Shown here: piece by piece, positions 6,965-15,343 of the stretch
Numbering within the stretch: the first letter of the stretch is position 1
How the letters are laid out: each line of letters starts with the position of its first letter
NCBI GenBank assembly: GCA_020052415.1
Contig: JAGVPB010000066.1
Location: forward strand, 1-64,000
Length of the DNA: 64,000 bases
Direction of reading: 5' to 3'
DNA from: Bacteroidales bacterium
Lineage (GTDB): Bacteria > Bacteroidota > Bacteroidia > Bacteroidales > JAADJA01
Made by a program: the position numbers and the translations under genes
The notes under the pieces: model-generated
The model's input: only the letters and a program-made list of their open reading frames with translations
Database searches by the model: none
What the model was told of the DNA's origin: nothing

Positions 6965-9355
6965 TTATTTCTTAATTAACTTACCACTTGAAAATACTCC
7001 GTTTTCGTTTTGAATATAAAAAAGAAACATTCCTGGACTTAGAGTGCTGATATCAACTTCAACTGATTGGATTAAGTTATTTATTATTACCTTTTTAACA
7101 ATAATCCCCTGAAGATTACAAATAATCATTTCTTTTCGGCTGATGAGCTTATTTGATTCTGAAAAAAGAAACGTCACTTTCTCCTTTGCCGGATTGGGAT
7201 AAATTTGTACTAATTCATTTGATTTATCATTTGTTTTTATTGAGGAAAACAGTTCTTCATTTTCCTCAAAAAGATTTTTCAGATAAGCCACCCTGTCACG
7301 AAGCAACTCAACACTCGACCATGCAGTTCCATCATAATCCCTTGCAAAAACAAAGGCAAAATCCACTGACTGTGTTTCGCCAGCCTCAAAAGTAAAAGGG
7401 CCTGAAATTCCCAGTCCTCTTCTGTCACTTGGGTAGTCTCCATTGGTTATTTCAGTCCAATAATATCCGTTTTGATTATATCCTCCATTAGGAGGTATGC
7501 CGTCAGTACCCCAGTTGCAGGTATCGCTGTCGCCCGGAAACATAAACCTGCATTCAGGACCGACTGCGCCAGATGAGACATGACCCATACCACCATACAT
7601 TAAATGTGATCCATCCTGCCATCTGCTGGTTAGATATTTATAATAATTAGAAGAAAAGCTGGGATCTCCCTGCAATCCACCAGAATTATTGTGAAAAAGG
7701 AAACCAGTCATTCCAAAGCGTTCATTATCTATAATAGTATCGCCAAAGTTTAATCCGTTTATGCTGTAATCACATATTTGTAATCCATTGCCGTCATATT
7801 TCGGATTATCAATTTCATCTGATTCCATGTAAGGCCCTCCCAGAATCGTCACACCTATGGCCGGTGGATGTTCTTCGTACCCCAGTTGCAATTCCCCCGT
7901 CCCGTCAGGGCCGTTTGAAGTTTCATCATCCTCATCACCATTATAGCCATAATAAAAACCATTCTTAACATCACAACCTACAAAATCATCCCATGCATTG
8001 CCTAAATCAATATCTGTCCAAACCCCCAGGTAAGTATCATGATATGTGGTATCTGAGAGGTTGATAATATCATAGTGGACAAAGGTCGTATTCCATAGTA
8101 CAGAATCTTCCGGTTTATCAAAAGCATAAGCCATTCCATGAATTTCTATCCCTAACTTTCTGCCATCCGATTCGGTATGTTCATTTCTCATGTCGTTAAA
8201 AATGAAAAAAAGTGCCTGATCACCTTTAATTCGCGGACAATCGCCTTCTAAGGGTTCATAAATTCCGTTTTGATTTTTATCAAAAAAGGGTGCAAGAATT
8301 GCGCTTTCACCATTTTCCACTTTTCCGTTACCGGGCCAACTGGCAATATCTTGTATAGGCACATAACCTGTTGTCCACCAGTTTGCATTATGATAATTCA
8401 CTTCATCCCTGGTCAATTTCCAAACCCTGAACCATCTTTTATCATAGTCAAGGTCATAAACGTTCGAAACAGGTCCATAAAAATAATCTTCTCCCATTTG
8501 ACGATATCTTTCTGCAGCCAAATGAATGGAATCATTATTATCAAGCCCTCCAATCCAAATTGAATTTGAAAATAGTGCGCTAATCATAGATTCTTTGGGG
8601 ATGTAGTACCTCCCTCCTCTTGGTCCTCCGGGATGATCCCATAAATGATTACCCCAGCAATTAAAAAGTGCATTTGCATTGTTTATATTTAGAGTATCAT
8701 AGTATTTAAGAGTATCAAGGAATACAACAATTGATGCCATATCAAATGTACCATATCCCAGAATTGTATCAATTAACAAGTAATCACCTGTTACAATTTG
8801 TGGAACACTATATAAATAATCATAATCAGTGATTGAAATATTGATTTGAACTACGCTGTCATTAATCTTTGGAAATACCGATCCATAGATCATTAATGTA
8901 TCTCCAGTAGGACTTATGTCATTTTCTATAAGGTTCAAATAATAATCATACCCGGGGAAAACATTATGTATTGTGTCGTTAAGAGCAATCGGTGCATTTA
9001 TGTCCATTCTTATATCGAGATATAAAGAAGCCCAATCGGAAACAGAAGCAGTGTCAGCAACCTCTCTTACTCTATATTGTACAGAGTAGTTATTGTAGAA
9101 AAAGCCGGTAATTGTGTCAATTATTGTATTTGATGTGAAGGATGACTTATCATAGAGACTTGAGATTTCAAATATTTCAATAGGATCACCTTCGGGATCA
9201 TAATCATTTTGAAGAACATTAACTTCGATTATTGTAACTGTATCGGGGAAATGAATTATTACCAAAGTATCATTGATTGAGACAGGTGGTTGATTCTGTG
9301 AAAAGCTGTTTAATGATACGAGAATCGTTGTTATGAATAGTATTAAGTTTTTCAT
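6965..9355 (-). CDS. Secreted protein with T9SS type A sorting domain and cadherin-like repeats
   Basis: The 796-residue protein starts with a signal peptide (MKNLILFITTILVSLNSFSQ). Next come one or two cadherin/Ig-like modules; NVLQNDYDPEGDPIEI is the typical calcium-binding style of such repeats. A long middle region rich in Asp, Asn, Gly and Trp follows, with FFDKNQNGIYEPLEGDCP resembling dockerin- or EF-hand-like calcium loops. The last 80 residues hold the type A sorting signal: IYPNPAKEKVTF, then a beta-rich segment and GMFLFYIQNENG before a basic end. Such signals direct export through the type IX system and anchoring at the cell surface. No catalytic domain was recognised. A canonical promoter lies upstream. 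Confidence 0.85.
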   Translation of the reverse strand: MKNLILFITTILVSLNSFSQNQPPVSINDTLVIIHFPDTVTIIEVNVLQNDYDPEGDPIEIFEISSLYDKSSFTSNTIIDTITGFFYNNYSVQYRVREVADTASVSDWASLYLDIRMDINAPIALNDTIHNVFPGYDYYLNLIENDISPTGDTLMIYGSVFPKINDSVVQINISITDYDYLYSVPQIVTGDYLLIDTILGYGTFDMASIVVFLDTLKYYDTLNINNANALFNCWGNHLWDHPGGPRGGRYYIPKESMISALFSNSIWIGGLDNNDSIHLAAERYRQMGEDYFYGPVSNVYDLDYDKRWFRVWKLTRDEVNYHNANWWTTGYVPIQDIASWPGNGKVENGESAILAPFFDKNQNGIYEPLEGDCPRIKGDQALFFIFNDMRNEHTESDGRKLGIEIHGMAYAFDKPEDSVLWNTTFVHYDIINLSDTTYHDTYLGVWTDIDLGNAWDDFVGCDVKNGFYYGYNGDEDDETSNGPDGTGELQLGYEEHPPAIGVTILGGPYMESDEIDNPKYDGNGLQICDYSINGLNFGDTIIDNERFGMTGFLFHNNSGGLQGDPSFSSNYYKYLTSRWQDGSHLMYGGMGHVSSGAVGPECRFMFPGDSDTCNWGTDGIPPNGGYNQNGYYWTEITNGDYPSDRRGLGISGPFTFEAGETQSVDFAFVFARDYDGTAWSSVELLRDRVAYLKNLFEENEELFSSIKTNDKSNELVQIYPNPAKEKVTFLFSESNKLISRKEMIICNLQGIIVKKVIINNLIQSVEVDISTLSPGMFLFYIQNENGVFSSGKLIKK

Positions 9356-9381
9356 AAAGAATTAATTTTAGATTTATGAAA

Positions 9382-9412
9382 CAAAGATAAGTGATACAAA
9401 AGCCATAAGCAA
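9382..9412 (-). promoter_or_regulatory. Canonical Bacteroidota promoter of the sorting-domain protein gene
   Basis: On the minus strand TTG (complement of 9410-9412), a 20-base spacer and TATCTTTG (complement of 9382-9389) match the TTG-N19-21-TAnnTTTG consensus. The -7 box ends 26 bases before the start codon. Confidence 0.75.
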
Positions 9413-9419
9413 TAAGAAT

Positions 9420-10006
9420 CAGTTAACGGCAGGATGAATTAAGAATACGGTAAAATTCAAATTGTAAATCCCCTCTTGCCTCTGTCTCTGTCTTAGTCGG
9501 ATATTTCCTTGCGGTCTTCAGCCTGTTAAAATGTGAACTTACCTTTATGGTGGGTTCGTAACTTCTGTCACCTTAAAGCCACTGCCTTTTACCTTCAATG
9601 AAATAAGCTAATAAGGTCATCTTCTCCCCGTTTATTCCTGGTTACTAAGGTTGCTTTCAGAAGATAAGGTATTGCATTCTTTGCGTATTCCTTTGCGTAC
9701 TTCGTGTGAAACCTTACCCATCTCCCAAATCCCATCGCCCGGTTCCAAGCCTCCAGCTCCCAACTCCTTGCTCCCCGCTCCACGCTCCAGGCTCTCTGCT
9801 TCTGTTCACATCTGTACGCCCCCTGAACGCCTCCGAACAATGTTAATAAATGTTAAATCCCTCATGTATAATAACCATCTGTTATTCATACTTTTGGCAT
9901 TCGTGGCATAGTATTGGAAAATCTTCGGAATCCCAATGAGCTGCGAAATTTAGAGTTTATGGTTTAGAAAATTTCAATGATTTACTGAGAAAAAAATTAC
10001 CGGATT
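9420..10006. other. Intergenic stretch without genes, with repeat clusters
   Basis: No supported gene was found in this long gap. It contains a degenerate cluster around 9676-9713, in which TTTGCGTA occurs twice, and the heptad cluster at 9751-9804. Short frames that cross it consist of repeat sequence. A possible -7 box (TACTTTTG, 9889-9896) lies about 110 bases before the membrane fusion protein gene, without a clear -33 element. Confidence 0.6.
9751..9804. repeat. Heptanucleotide repeat cluster (CTCCNNG), first of three
   Basis: After a 6-base lead-in (CTCCAG), units CTCCCAA, CTCCTTG, CTCCCCG, CTCCACG and CTCCAGG follow in a strict 7-base period, then decay to CTCTCTG and CTTCTG. The 12-mers GCTCCCAACTCC and CTCCCCGCTCCA recur exactly in the cluster at 11722-11749, and GCTCCACGCTCC recurs as its complement at 11274-11285. 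Confidence 0.75.
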
Positions 10007-11263
10007 ATGGGCATGGATAAAGTAATAGAAAAGAAAAAATGGACTACAAGAAAGTTATTGAATATAGCCGGGATCAGCATCTTCCTGATCTTTATTCTTT
10101 ATCTTCTTTTCTTCAGAGACAAGCGGAGCAAGCTTTATGTGGATAAAACACAGATCACCATAGCTACTGTTTTGGCGGATAAATTCCAGGAATTCATACC
10201 CATAGATGGTGTGGTTCTTCCAAAGAATACAATTTATATTGACGCTGTTCAGGGCGGATTTGTGGAAAAGATTTTCGTGGAAGACGGCGCTCAATTAAAA
10301 AAAGGAGATACCATTCTCAAGCTTTCGAATACAAACATGGAACTGAGCCAGATGGAAACGGAAACCCGTATTTATGAAGCCATCAACAACCTCGAAAATA
10401 CCAAGATCGGACTCGAACAAAATAAATTTATCCGGCAAAGTGAAATTGTCGAACTTCAATATTCCATTGATAAAACCAACCTCGATTTTGAGCGGAAAAA
10501 GCAACTTTTTGCCGAAGGTGTGATCTCGAAAAAGGAATTTGAGGATGCGCAGCGCGAATATGATTTCACAGTAGAGCAAATGAACATTTCGCTCGAACTG
10601 AAAAAACTCGATTCAATTTCAGCGGTAAGCCGCAGCAAAAACATTGATGCGACAATCATCCGGATGCACAACAATCTGGGACTCCTCAAAACAACCATTG
10701 AAAATCTTTACATTAAAGCGCCCATCGAAGGTCAGTTGTCCTCTTTCAGCGCCGAAATCGGCGAAACGAAAGGAGCCGGCGAGCATCTTGGACAAATTGA
10801 CCTGCCGGAAGGATTCAAGTTACAGGCAAACATCGATGAGCGCTATATCTCGAGGGTTTACATCGGGCAGGAAGCGGAGTTTGATTTCGCCGGACAGATG
10901 TACAGTTTAGCCATAAGTAAGATTTATACTGACGTCACGAATGGATCTTTCCAGGTGGATTTATTTTTTGAGCGTGAAGAGCCCGGCCAGATCAAGAGAG
11001 GACAAACACTGCAAATAAGGCTTTCGTTCAGCAGTGCGACGGATGCTATTATTGTAAAGCGGGGTGGATTTTTCCAGGAGACCGGAGGCAACTGGATTTA
11101 CTTTGTGGATCCTTCAGGCGAGTTTGCCACCAAGCGGAAGATAAAGATCGGAAGGCAGAATACGAATTTTTACGAGGTGATGGAAGGCCTGGAACCGGGA
11201 GAGCAGGTGATCATCTCGTCGTATGATTCGTTTGGGGGGAAGGAGAAACTGGTGCTGAAGTAG
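10007..11263 (+). CDS. Membrane fusion (HlyD/MacA-type) periplasmic adaptor
   Basis: The 418-residue protein has one N-terminal membrane anchor (about residues 18-36, rich in I, L and F) and then a periplasmic body. A first lipoyl-like half (VQGGFVEKIFVEDGAQLKKG) is followed by a long helical hairpin (about 110-215, Glu/Lys/Gln-rich), a return lipoyl segment (IKAPIEGQLSS) and a beta-barrel region ending in GEQVIISSYDSFGGKEKL. Such adaptors link an ABC permease-ATPase pair to an outer-membrane channel, as MacA links MacB to TolC. It is the first gene of the export cluster with the ATPase and permeases downstream, but a four-helix-bundle gene sits between it and the ATPase. No outer-membrane channel gene is visible. 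Confidence 0.9.
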   Translation: MGMDKVIEKKKWTTRKLLNIAGISIFLIFILYLLFFRDKRSKLYVDKTQITIATVLADKFQEFIPIDGVVLPKNTIYIDAVQGGFVEKIFVEDGAQLKKGDTILKLSNTNMELSQMETETRIYEAINNLENTKIGLEQNKFIRQSEIVELQYSIDKTNLDFERKKQLFAEGVISKKEFEDAQREYDFTVEQMNISLELKKLDSISAVSRSKNIDATIIRMHNNLGLLKTTIENLYIKAPIEGQLSSFSAEIGETKGAGEHLGQIDLPEGFKLQANIDERYISRVYIGQEAEFDFAGQMYSLAISKIYTDVTNGSFQVDLFFEREEPGQIKRGQTLQIRLSFSSATDAIIVKRGGFFQETGGNWIYFVDPSGEFATKRKIKIGRQNTNFYEVMEGLEPGEQVIISSYDSFGGKEKLVLK

Positions 11264-11305
11264 CAGGGAGCAAGGAGCGTGGAGCTGGGAGCAGGGAGTT
11301 GGGTG
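11264..11305. repeat. Heptanucleotide repeat cluster (CNNGGAG), left flank of the four-helix-bundle gene
   Basis: Six contiguous units begin at the base after the stop codon of the adaptor gene: CAGGGAG, CAAGGAG, CGTGGAG, CTGGGAG, CAGGGAG and TTGGGTG. The unit is the complement of that at 9751-9804 and 11722-11749, so this cluster and the one beyond the next gene are inverted relative to each other. Confidence 0.8.
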
Positions 11306-11356
11306 TGGGATTTGAGCAAGAACATTGGAAAGTAATCATTTTAACACTAAATAATT

Positions 11357-11713
11357 ATGGCACAGTTCCGATTTGAGAATCTTGAAATATGGCAAATGGC
11401 AATTGAGATTGGTGACCGATTATTTGATATTTCAGACAGACACAGAGAGCAAAAAAGATACAGGTTTGCCGAGCAACTGGACGGTGCAGGGTTGAGTATA
11501 TCCAATAATATTTCGGAAGGTTCAGGTTCTACTTCTAACATAGACTTTGCCAGTTTTCTAAATTATACACATCGTTCTATTTATGAATGTGCAAATATTT
11601 TGGTAATCCTTAACAGGAGAAAAATGATAAGTGAAACAGAAAAAGATGAAATATTTAGCAAACTGGAACACCTAAGCAGAAAAGTAACAAAATTCAGGAA
11701 AACACTGATTTGA
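11357..11713 (+). CDS. Four-helix-bundle protein (23S rRNA intervening-sequence / Avd-like family)
   Basis: The 118-residue protein matches the small four-helix-bundle family first named for open frames in 23S rRNA intervening sequences. Visible family features are the N-terminal FRFENLEIWQMAIEI, the central GAGLSISNNISEGSG and the helix FLNYTHRSIYECANIL. Relatives, including Avd of diversity-generating retroelements, form pentameric barrels that bind nucleic acid; most stand-alone members have no known function. The gene is out of place between adaptor and ATPase genes, with a heptad repeat cluster directly downstream and another 52 bases upstream, in opposite orientations. That arrangement suggests it came in as a unit. 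No reverse transcriptase or template repeat is present, so this is not a complete retroelement. Confidence 0.9.
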   Translation: MAQFRFENLEIWQMAIEIGDRLFDISDRHREQKRYRFAEQLDGAGLSISNNISEGSGSTSNIDFASFLNYTHRSIYECANILVILNRRKMISETEKDEIFSKLEHLSRKVTKFRKTLI

Positions 11714-11721
11714 ACACGAAA

Positions 11722-11749
11722 CTCCATGCTCCCAACTCCCCGCTCCATG
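11722..11749. repeat. Heptanucleotide repeat cluster (CTCCNNG), right flank of the four-helix-bundle gene
   Basis: Four contiguous units, CTCCATG, CTCCCAA, CTCCCCG and CTCCATG, begin 9 bases after the stop codon of the four-helix-bundle gene. They share two exact 12-mers with 9751-9804 and are inverted relative to 11264-11305. Confidence 0.8.
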
Positions 11750-11788
11750 CGAATTAAAACAAACATCAAACAATTAAATATTCACATT

Positions 11789-12487
11789 ATGATCCGAACA
11801 GAAAAACTAACAAAAGTCTTCAGGACTGACGAGGTGGAAACTACAGCCCTGAACGAGGTAACCTTCGAAGTAAAACCAGGTGAATTTGTCGCCATCATGG
11901 GACCTTCGGGCTGCGGCAAATCAACCTTGCTTAACATTCTCGGCTTACTGGATAACCCGACAGGAGGAAACTATTTCTTTCTCGAAAATGAGGTATCCGG
12001 TTACACCGAAAAAAACCGGGCAAGATTGCGTAAAGAAAACATCGGCTTTGTGTTCCAGAACTTCAACCTGATTGATGAACTGAACGTATTTGAAAACGTA
12101 GAGCTTCCTTTGATCTATCTCGGCATGAAAACATCCGAAAGGAAAACCAGAGTAGAAGAAGTGCTGGAGTACATGAAGATCAGCCACCGGAAGAAACATT
12201 TTCCGCTTCAGTTATCCGGAGGCCAGCAACAGAGGGTGGCGGTAGCACGTGCGGTGGTTGCAAAACCCAAGCTGATCCTTGCCGATGAACCTACCGGTAA
12301 CCTTGATTCCGCTCATGGTGAAGAGGTGATGAATATGCTCGAGGAACTGAATCAGAATGGAACCACGCTCATCATCGTGACTCATTCCCAGCGCGATGCA
12401 GAATACGCCCAGCGCATCATCCGGCTTTTCGACGGTCAGATCATCAATGAGAACATTAAAGGTAAAGTGAATGCTGTTACGATGTAG
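11789..12487 (+). CDS. ABC transporter ATP-binding protein (LolD/MacB type)
   Basis: The 232-residue ATPase has every motif in order: Walker [10 protein letters not shown] (residues 38-46), Q-loop FVFQNFNL, signature [14 protein letters not shown], Walker [14 protein letters not shown] and H-loop VTHS. It belongs to the group that powers FtsX-fold permeases in mechanotransmission-type transporters. The frame extends upstream to an ATG at 11726, but that extension translates the heptad repeat; ATG 11789 gives the normal family start ([11 protein letters not shown]). It is the only ATPase beside three permeases and probably energises all of them. Confidence 0.95.
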   Translation: MIRTEKLTKVFRTDEVETTALNEVTFEVKPGEFVAIMGPSGCGKSTLLNILGLLDNPTGGNYFFLENEVSGYTEKNRARLRKENIGFVFQNFNLIDELNVFENVELPLIYLGMKTSERKTRVEEVLEYMKISHRKKHFPLQLSGGQQQRVAVARAVVAKPKLILADEPTGNLDSAHGEEVMNMLEELNQNGTTLIIVTHSQRDAEYAQRIIRLFDGQIINENIKGKVNAVTM

Positions 12488-12583
12488 CCTGAGAATTTGA
12501 CTTATTCGATTGAGACATTATTAAAAATCTGAAGGCTCGTTTATAAAAATTGTAATTGAAGGCAGGCTTAAACCCGATTCGCC

Positions 12584-14977
12584 ATGTTTGCTAACTACAT
12601 CAAAATTGCCCTGCGGGTGTTGATCCGGCAAAGAACGTATGCGCTGATCAATATTACCGGTCTCACGGTCGGTATTGCTTCCTTTGTGATGATCATGCTG
12701 TATATCCAGTACGAACAGGGATTCGACAAACACATTCCGGATATTGAAAACCTTTACCGCTGTGTTGAGATTCAGCATCCCCAGGGAGTAAGCGATCAGC
12801 ATGTGGCTGTGACAATGGGTCCTTTGGGGAAAGCTCTGGTCAATGATTTTCCTGAGATCACTGACCAGGTCAGGTTGATGAACTGGGGGAGAAATTCTGT
12901 GGTTTTTGAAGGGAAACAATACAACCAGGACGATGTGGTTTTTGCCGATCCTGCTGTTTTCAGGTTGTTCAATGTTAGGTTGCTGATTGGGGATACCTCT
13001 AATGTACTTTCAGAGCCGAAATCTCTTGTTGTTTCGCAAAAAGTTGCTGAAAAAATCTTTGGCTCTGCGGATAATGCTGTGGGTAAAATTGTGCTGTTTA
13101 ACGGCAGAGAGGGATACAAGATCAGCGGAGTAATGGAGAACCTGCCTGTGCAGGCTCACTTCAGGATGGAGTTACTGATTTCATTTGTGACGGCCGAGCA
13201 GCAATATGATTGGCTGAAAGGTTGGGGAAATAATTCTATGGCAACCTATGTGAAGGTAAACCCGGGCGCTGATGTTAAAAACCTGGAAGTAAAGTTCCCT
13301 GAATTCGTCAAAAAACATTCAGATGATGACGATGATTCCTGGGTATGGGAGCTTTATCTCCAGCCGGTGAAGGATATCCATCTCAAATCGGGCCATATTA
13401 AATTCCAGGTTGCAAACGACGACCAGGGCGACATCCGCATGATCTGGGTTTTCTGGGTGATCGGAATCCTGATCATTCTCATTGCTTCTATCAATTTCAT
13501 CAACCTTGCCATAGCCCGGTCGGTGAAACGGGCGAAAGAAGTCGGTATGCGGAAAGTGCTCGGTGCAAACCACTGGAACTTAATGTACCAATTTCTCGGT
13601 GAATCCTTTATCATCACCCTTATTTCCATAATTCTGTCCCTGATCCTGATCGAATTCCTGCTGCCCCCTTACAACCGGATACTGGGTACGGATTTCCGGA
13701 TCGACCTGATTGGCAATCCGATCTTTAATGCAGGTTTGTTTATCATTTTGCTATTTGTAACCTTGCTTTCGGGGAGTTACCCGACCTTCTACCTGAGCCG
13801 GTTCAGACCGATAAGAGTACTTAAAAACTCCACAGATAGAGTTTCGGGGGGTTCGGGATTTCTGAGCAAGGGGTTAGTGACGCTTCAGTTTATCTTTTCG
13901 ATCGGAATGCTTTTCAGTATAGGCGTGGTTTATATGCAATTCCGGTACATCATGAACAAAGATCTGGGACTGAATTATGATCAGGTGATTTCGATCGAGC
14001 TTTACAATCATAATTCCCCACAGGAAGTGCAGCGAATTAAAAATGCTTTGATAGATGACCCGGATGTAATTGAAATTGCACAAGTTTCAGGAGTTAATGG
14101 AGTGAGCGGGTCGCAGGGAACCATTAACGTTGATGATTCGGCGCAGACCAGAATAACCGTGAGGCATGGTTTTGTTGACTACAATTATTTTCCGATGATG
14201 GAAATCCCGGTTGTGATGGGCAGGAATTTTAGCCGGGAATTTTCGACTGATCTGAATGAAGCCATTATCTTGAACCAGGCTGCCATTGACTACCTTGGAT
14301 GGGGTGATCCCCTGAGCAAAAGATTTAAACCTTCAATGGACACCAATTATCGAAGGGTAATAGGAGTGATCAGCGATTATCATTACTATTCCCTGCGTGA
14401 AAAGATCGAACCTGCTGCCTATATCATTTTACCTGAAGATTCAAGAAACCTGGCAGTAAAGATCAGTGACCGGAATATTTCTGAAACCATCAAAGACATT
14501 GAAAATAAGTGGAACGAGATTTTCCCGGGTGTACCTTTTGAATACAATTTTGCCAATGCTTTGATCCAGGAACTTTACAAGGGTGAACGGAACATACTAA
14601 CGCTGTTTTCCTATTTTACGATTCTTTCCATTCTGATTTCATGCCTTGGATTGTACGGACTTACGGCACTCTCCACCGAGCGCCGGACCAAAGAGATTGG
14701 TATCAGGAAAGTCTTCGGGAGCTCTGTCGGTGATATCGTAATAAAGCTTATCAAAGGATACCTGATTCTGGTGTTCATTGCCGGAGTAGTTGCTCTTCCG
14801 GTGAGCTGGTACTTCATCAGCAGCGCCCTCGATAAATTCGCCTACAATATAGCCATTACATGGATTTACTTTGTTGCCCCCGTCCTGATGGTCGGTCTGT
14901 TTGCGGTTTTCACCACAATTTATCATGCCCTGAGAGCAGCAACCATGAACCCCGTAAAGGCAATCCGATATGAATAA
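12584..14977 (+). CDS. FtsX/MacB-type ABC permease (first of three)
   Basis: The 797-residue permease has the duplicated Bacteroidota layout: an N-terminal helix (about residues 20-42), a periplasmic MacB_PCD domain, three helices of the first FtsX domain (from about 285), a second helix plus periplasmic domain, and a final FtsX domain. The family motifs RAKEVGMRKVLGAN and TKEIGIRKVFGSS follow the first helix of each FtsX half, and the chain ends NPVKAIRYE. It starts 96 bases after the ATPase gene and is probably in its operon. Such proteins couple ATP hydrolysis in the cytoplasm to movements in the periplasm rather than forming a classical channel. The cargo is unknown. Confidence 0.93.
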   Translation: MFANYIKIALRVLIRQRTYALINITGLTVGIASFVMIMLYIQYEQGFDKHIPDIENLYRCVEIQHPQGVSDQHVAVTMGPLGKALVNDFPEITDQVRLMNWGRNSVVFEGKQYNQDDVVFADPAVFRLFNVRLLIGDTSNVLSEPKSLVVSQKVAEKIFGSADNAVGKIVLFNGREGYKISGVMENLPVQAHFRMELLISFVTAEQQYDWLKGWGNNSMATYVKVNPGADVKNLEVKFPEFVKKHSDDDDDSWVWELYLQPVKDIHLKSGHIKFQVANDDQGDIRMIWVFWVIGILIILIASINFINLAIARSVKRAKEVGMRKVLGANHWNLMYQFLGESFIITLISIILSLILIEFLLPPYNRILGTDFRIDLIGNPIFNAGLFIILLFVTLLSGSYPTFYLSRFRPIRVLKNSTDRVSGGSGFLSKGLVTLQFIFSIGMLFSIGVVYMQFRYIMNKDLGLNYDQVISIELYNHNSPQEVQRIKNALIDDPDVIEIAQVSGVNGVSGSQGTINVDDSAQTRITVRHGFVDYNYFPMMEIPVVMGRNFSREFSTDLNEAIILNQAAIDYLGWGDPLSKRFKPSMDTNYRRVIGVISDYHYYSLREKIEPAAYIILPEDSRNLAVKISDRNISETIKDIENKWNEIFPGVPFEYNFANALIQELYKGERNILTLFSYFTILSILISCLGLYGLTALSTERRTKEIGIRKVFGSSVGDIVIKLIKGYLILVFIAGVVALPVSWYFISSALDKFAYNIAITWIYFVAPVLMVGLFAVFTTIYHALRAATMNPVKAIRYE

Positions 14978-14993
14978 CTAAATATTTAAAGCT

Positions 14994-15263
14994 ATGAGAG
15001 AAGTTGTAATCTTAATACCCGAAATTGAACCCGAACAAAATGTTGAGATAGAAGTCAGCATCAACGGTAAAAAACGAACCATCCACTATAAAGTTGAATT
15101 GCTAAACTGGGAAAAGCAGCAGGTTCCTCCCAAAGATAAAGTCACCGTTCTCAAGCATTTCATCAGGGAAAAAGAAAGAGACTGGGAACTGGTAGAAATA
15201 GGCGCACCTGATGACGGGAACATCCCGCTGATATTCAGACGAAAAGGTGAGCTCTGGGTCTAA
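14994..15263 (+). CDS. Small protein of unknown function between two permease genes
   Basis: The 89-residue protein is soluble-looking, rich in charged residues, and has no signal peptide or membrane segment. It starts 16 bases after the first permease gene and precedes the second by 80 bases on the same strand, so it probably shares their transcript. The sequence alternates short beta-like runs (REVVILIPEIE, VEIEVSINGKK) with a charged helix (VLKHFIREKERDWELVEI). It matches no family I recognise. A role with the transporter is inferred from position only. Confidence 0.65.
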   Translation: MREVVILIPEIEPEQNVEIEVSINGKKRTIHYKVELLNWEKQQVPPKDKVTVLKHFIREKERDWELVEIGAPDDGNIPLIFRRKGELWV

Positions 15264-15343
15264 ACAAAAATTCTTTGATTTTTAGTGTCTGGTGTTCAAA
15301 TTTAAGCTTTGACTCAATGATTCAGGCCTTTAACATTTAATTT

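Noticed and set aside
9595-9911. Two overlapping short frames, one on each strand
   Set aside because: Both translate the heptad and other repeat clusters and end in low-complexity sequence.
11264-11750. The repeat-flanked four-helix-bundle gene as a complete diversity-generating retroelement
   Set aside because: No reverse transcriptase, template repeat or variable target gene is present.
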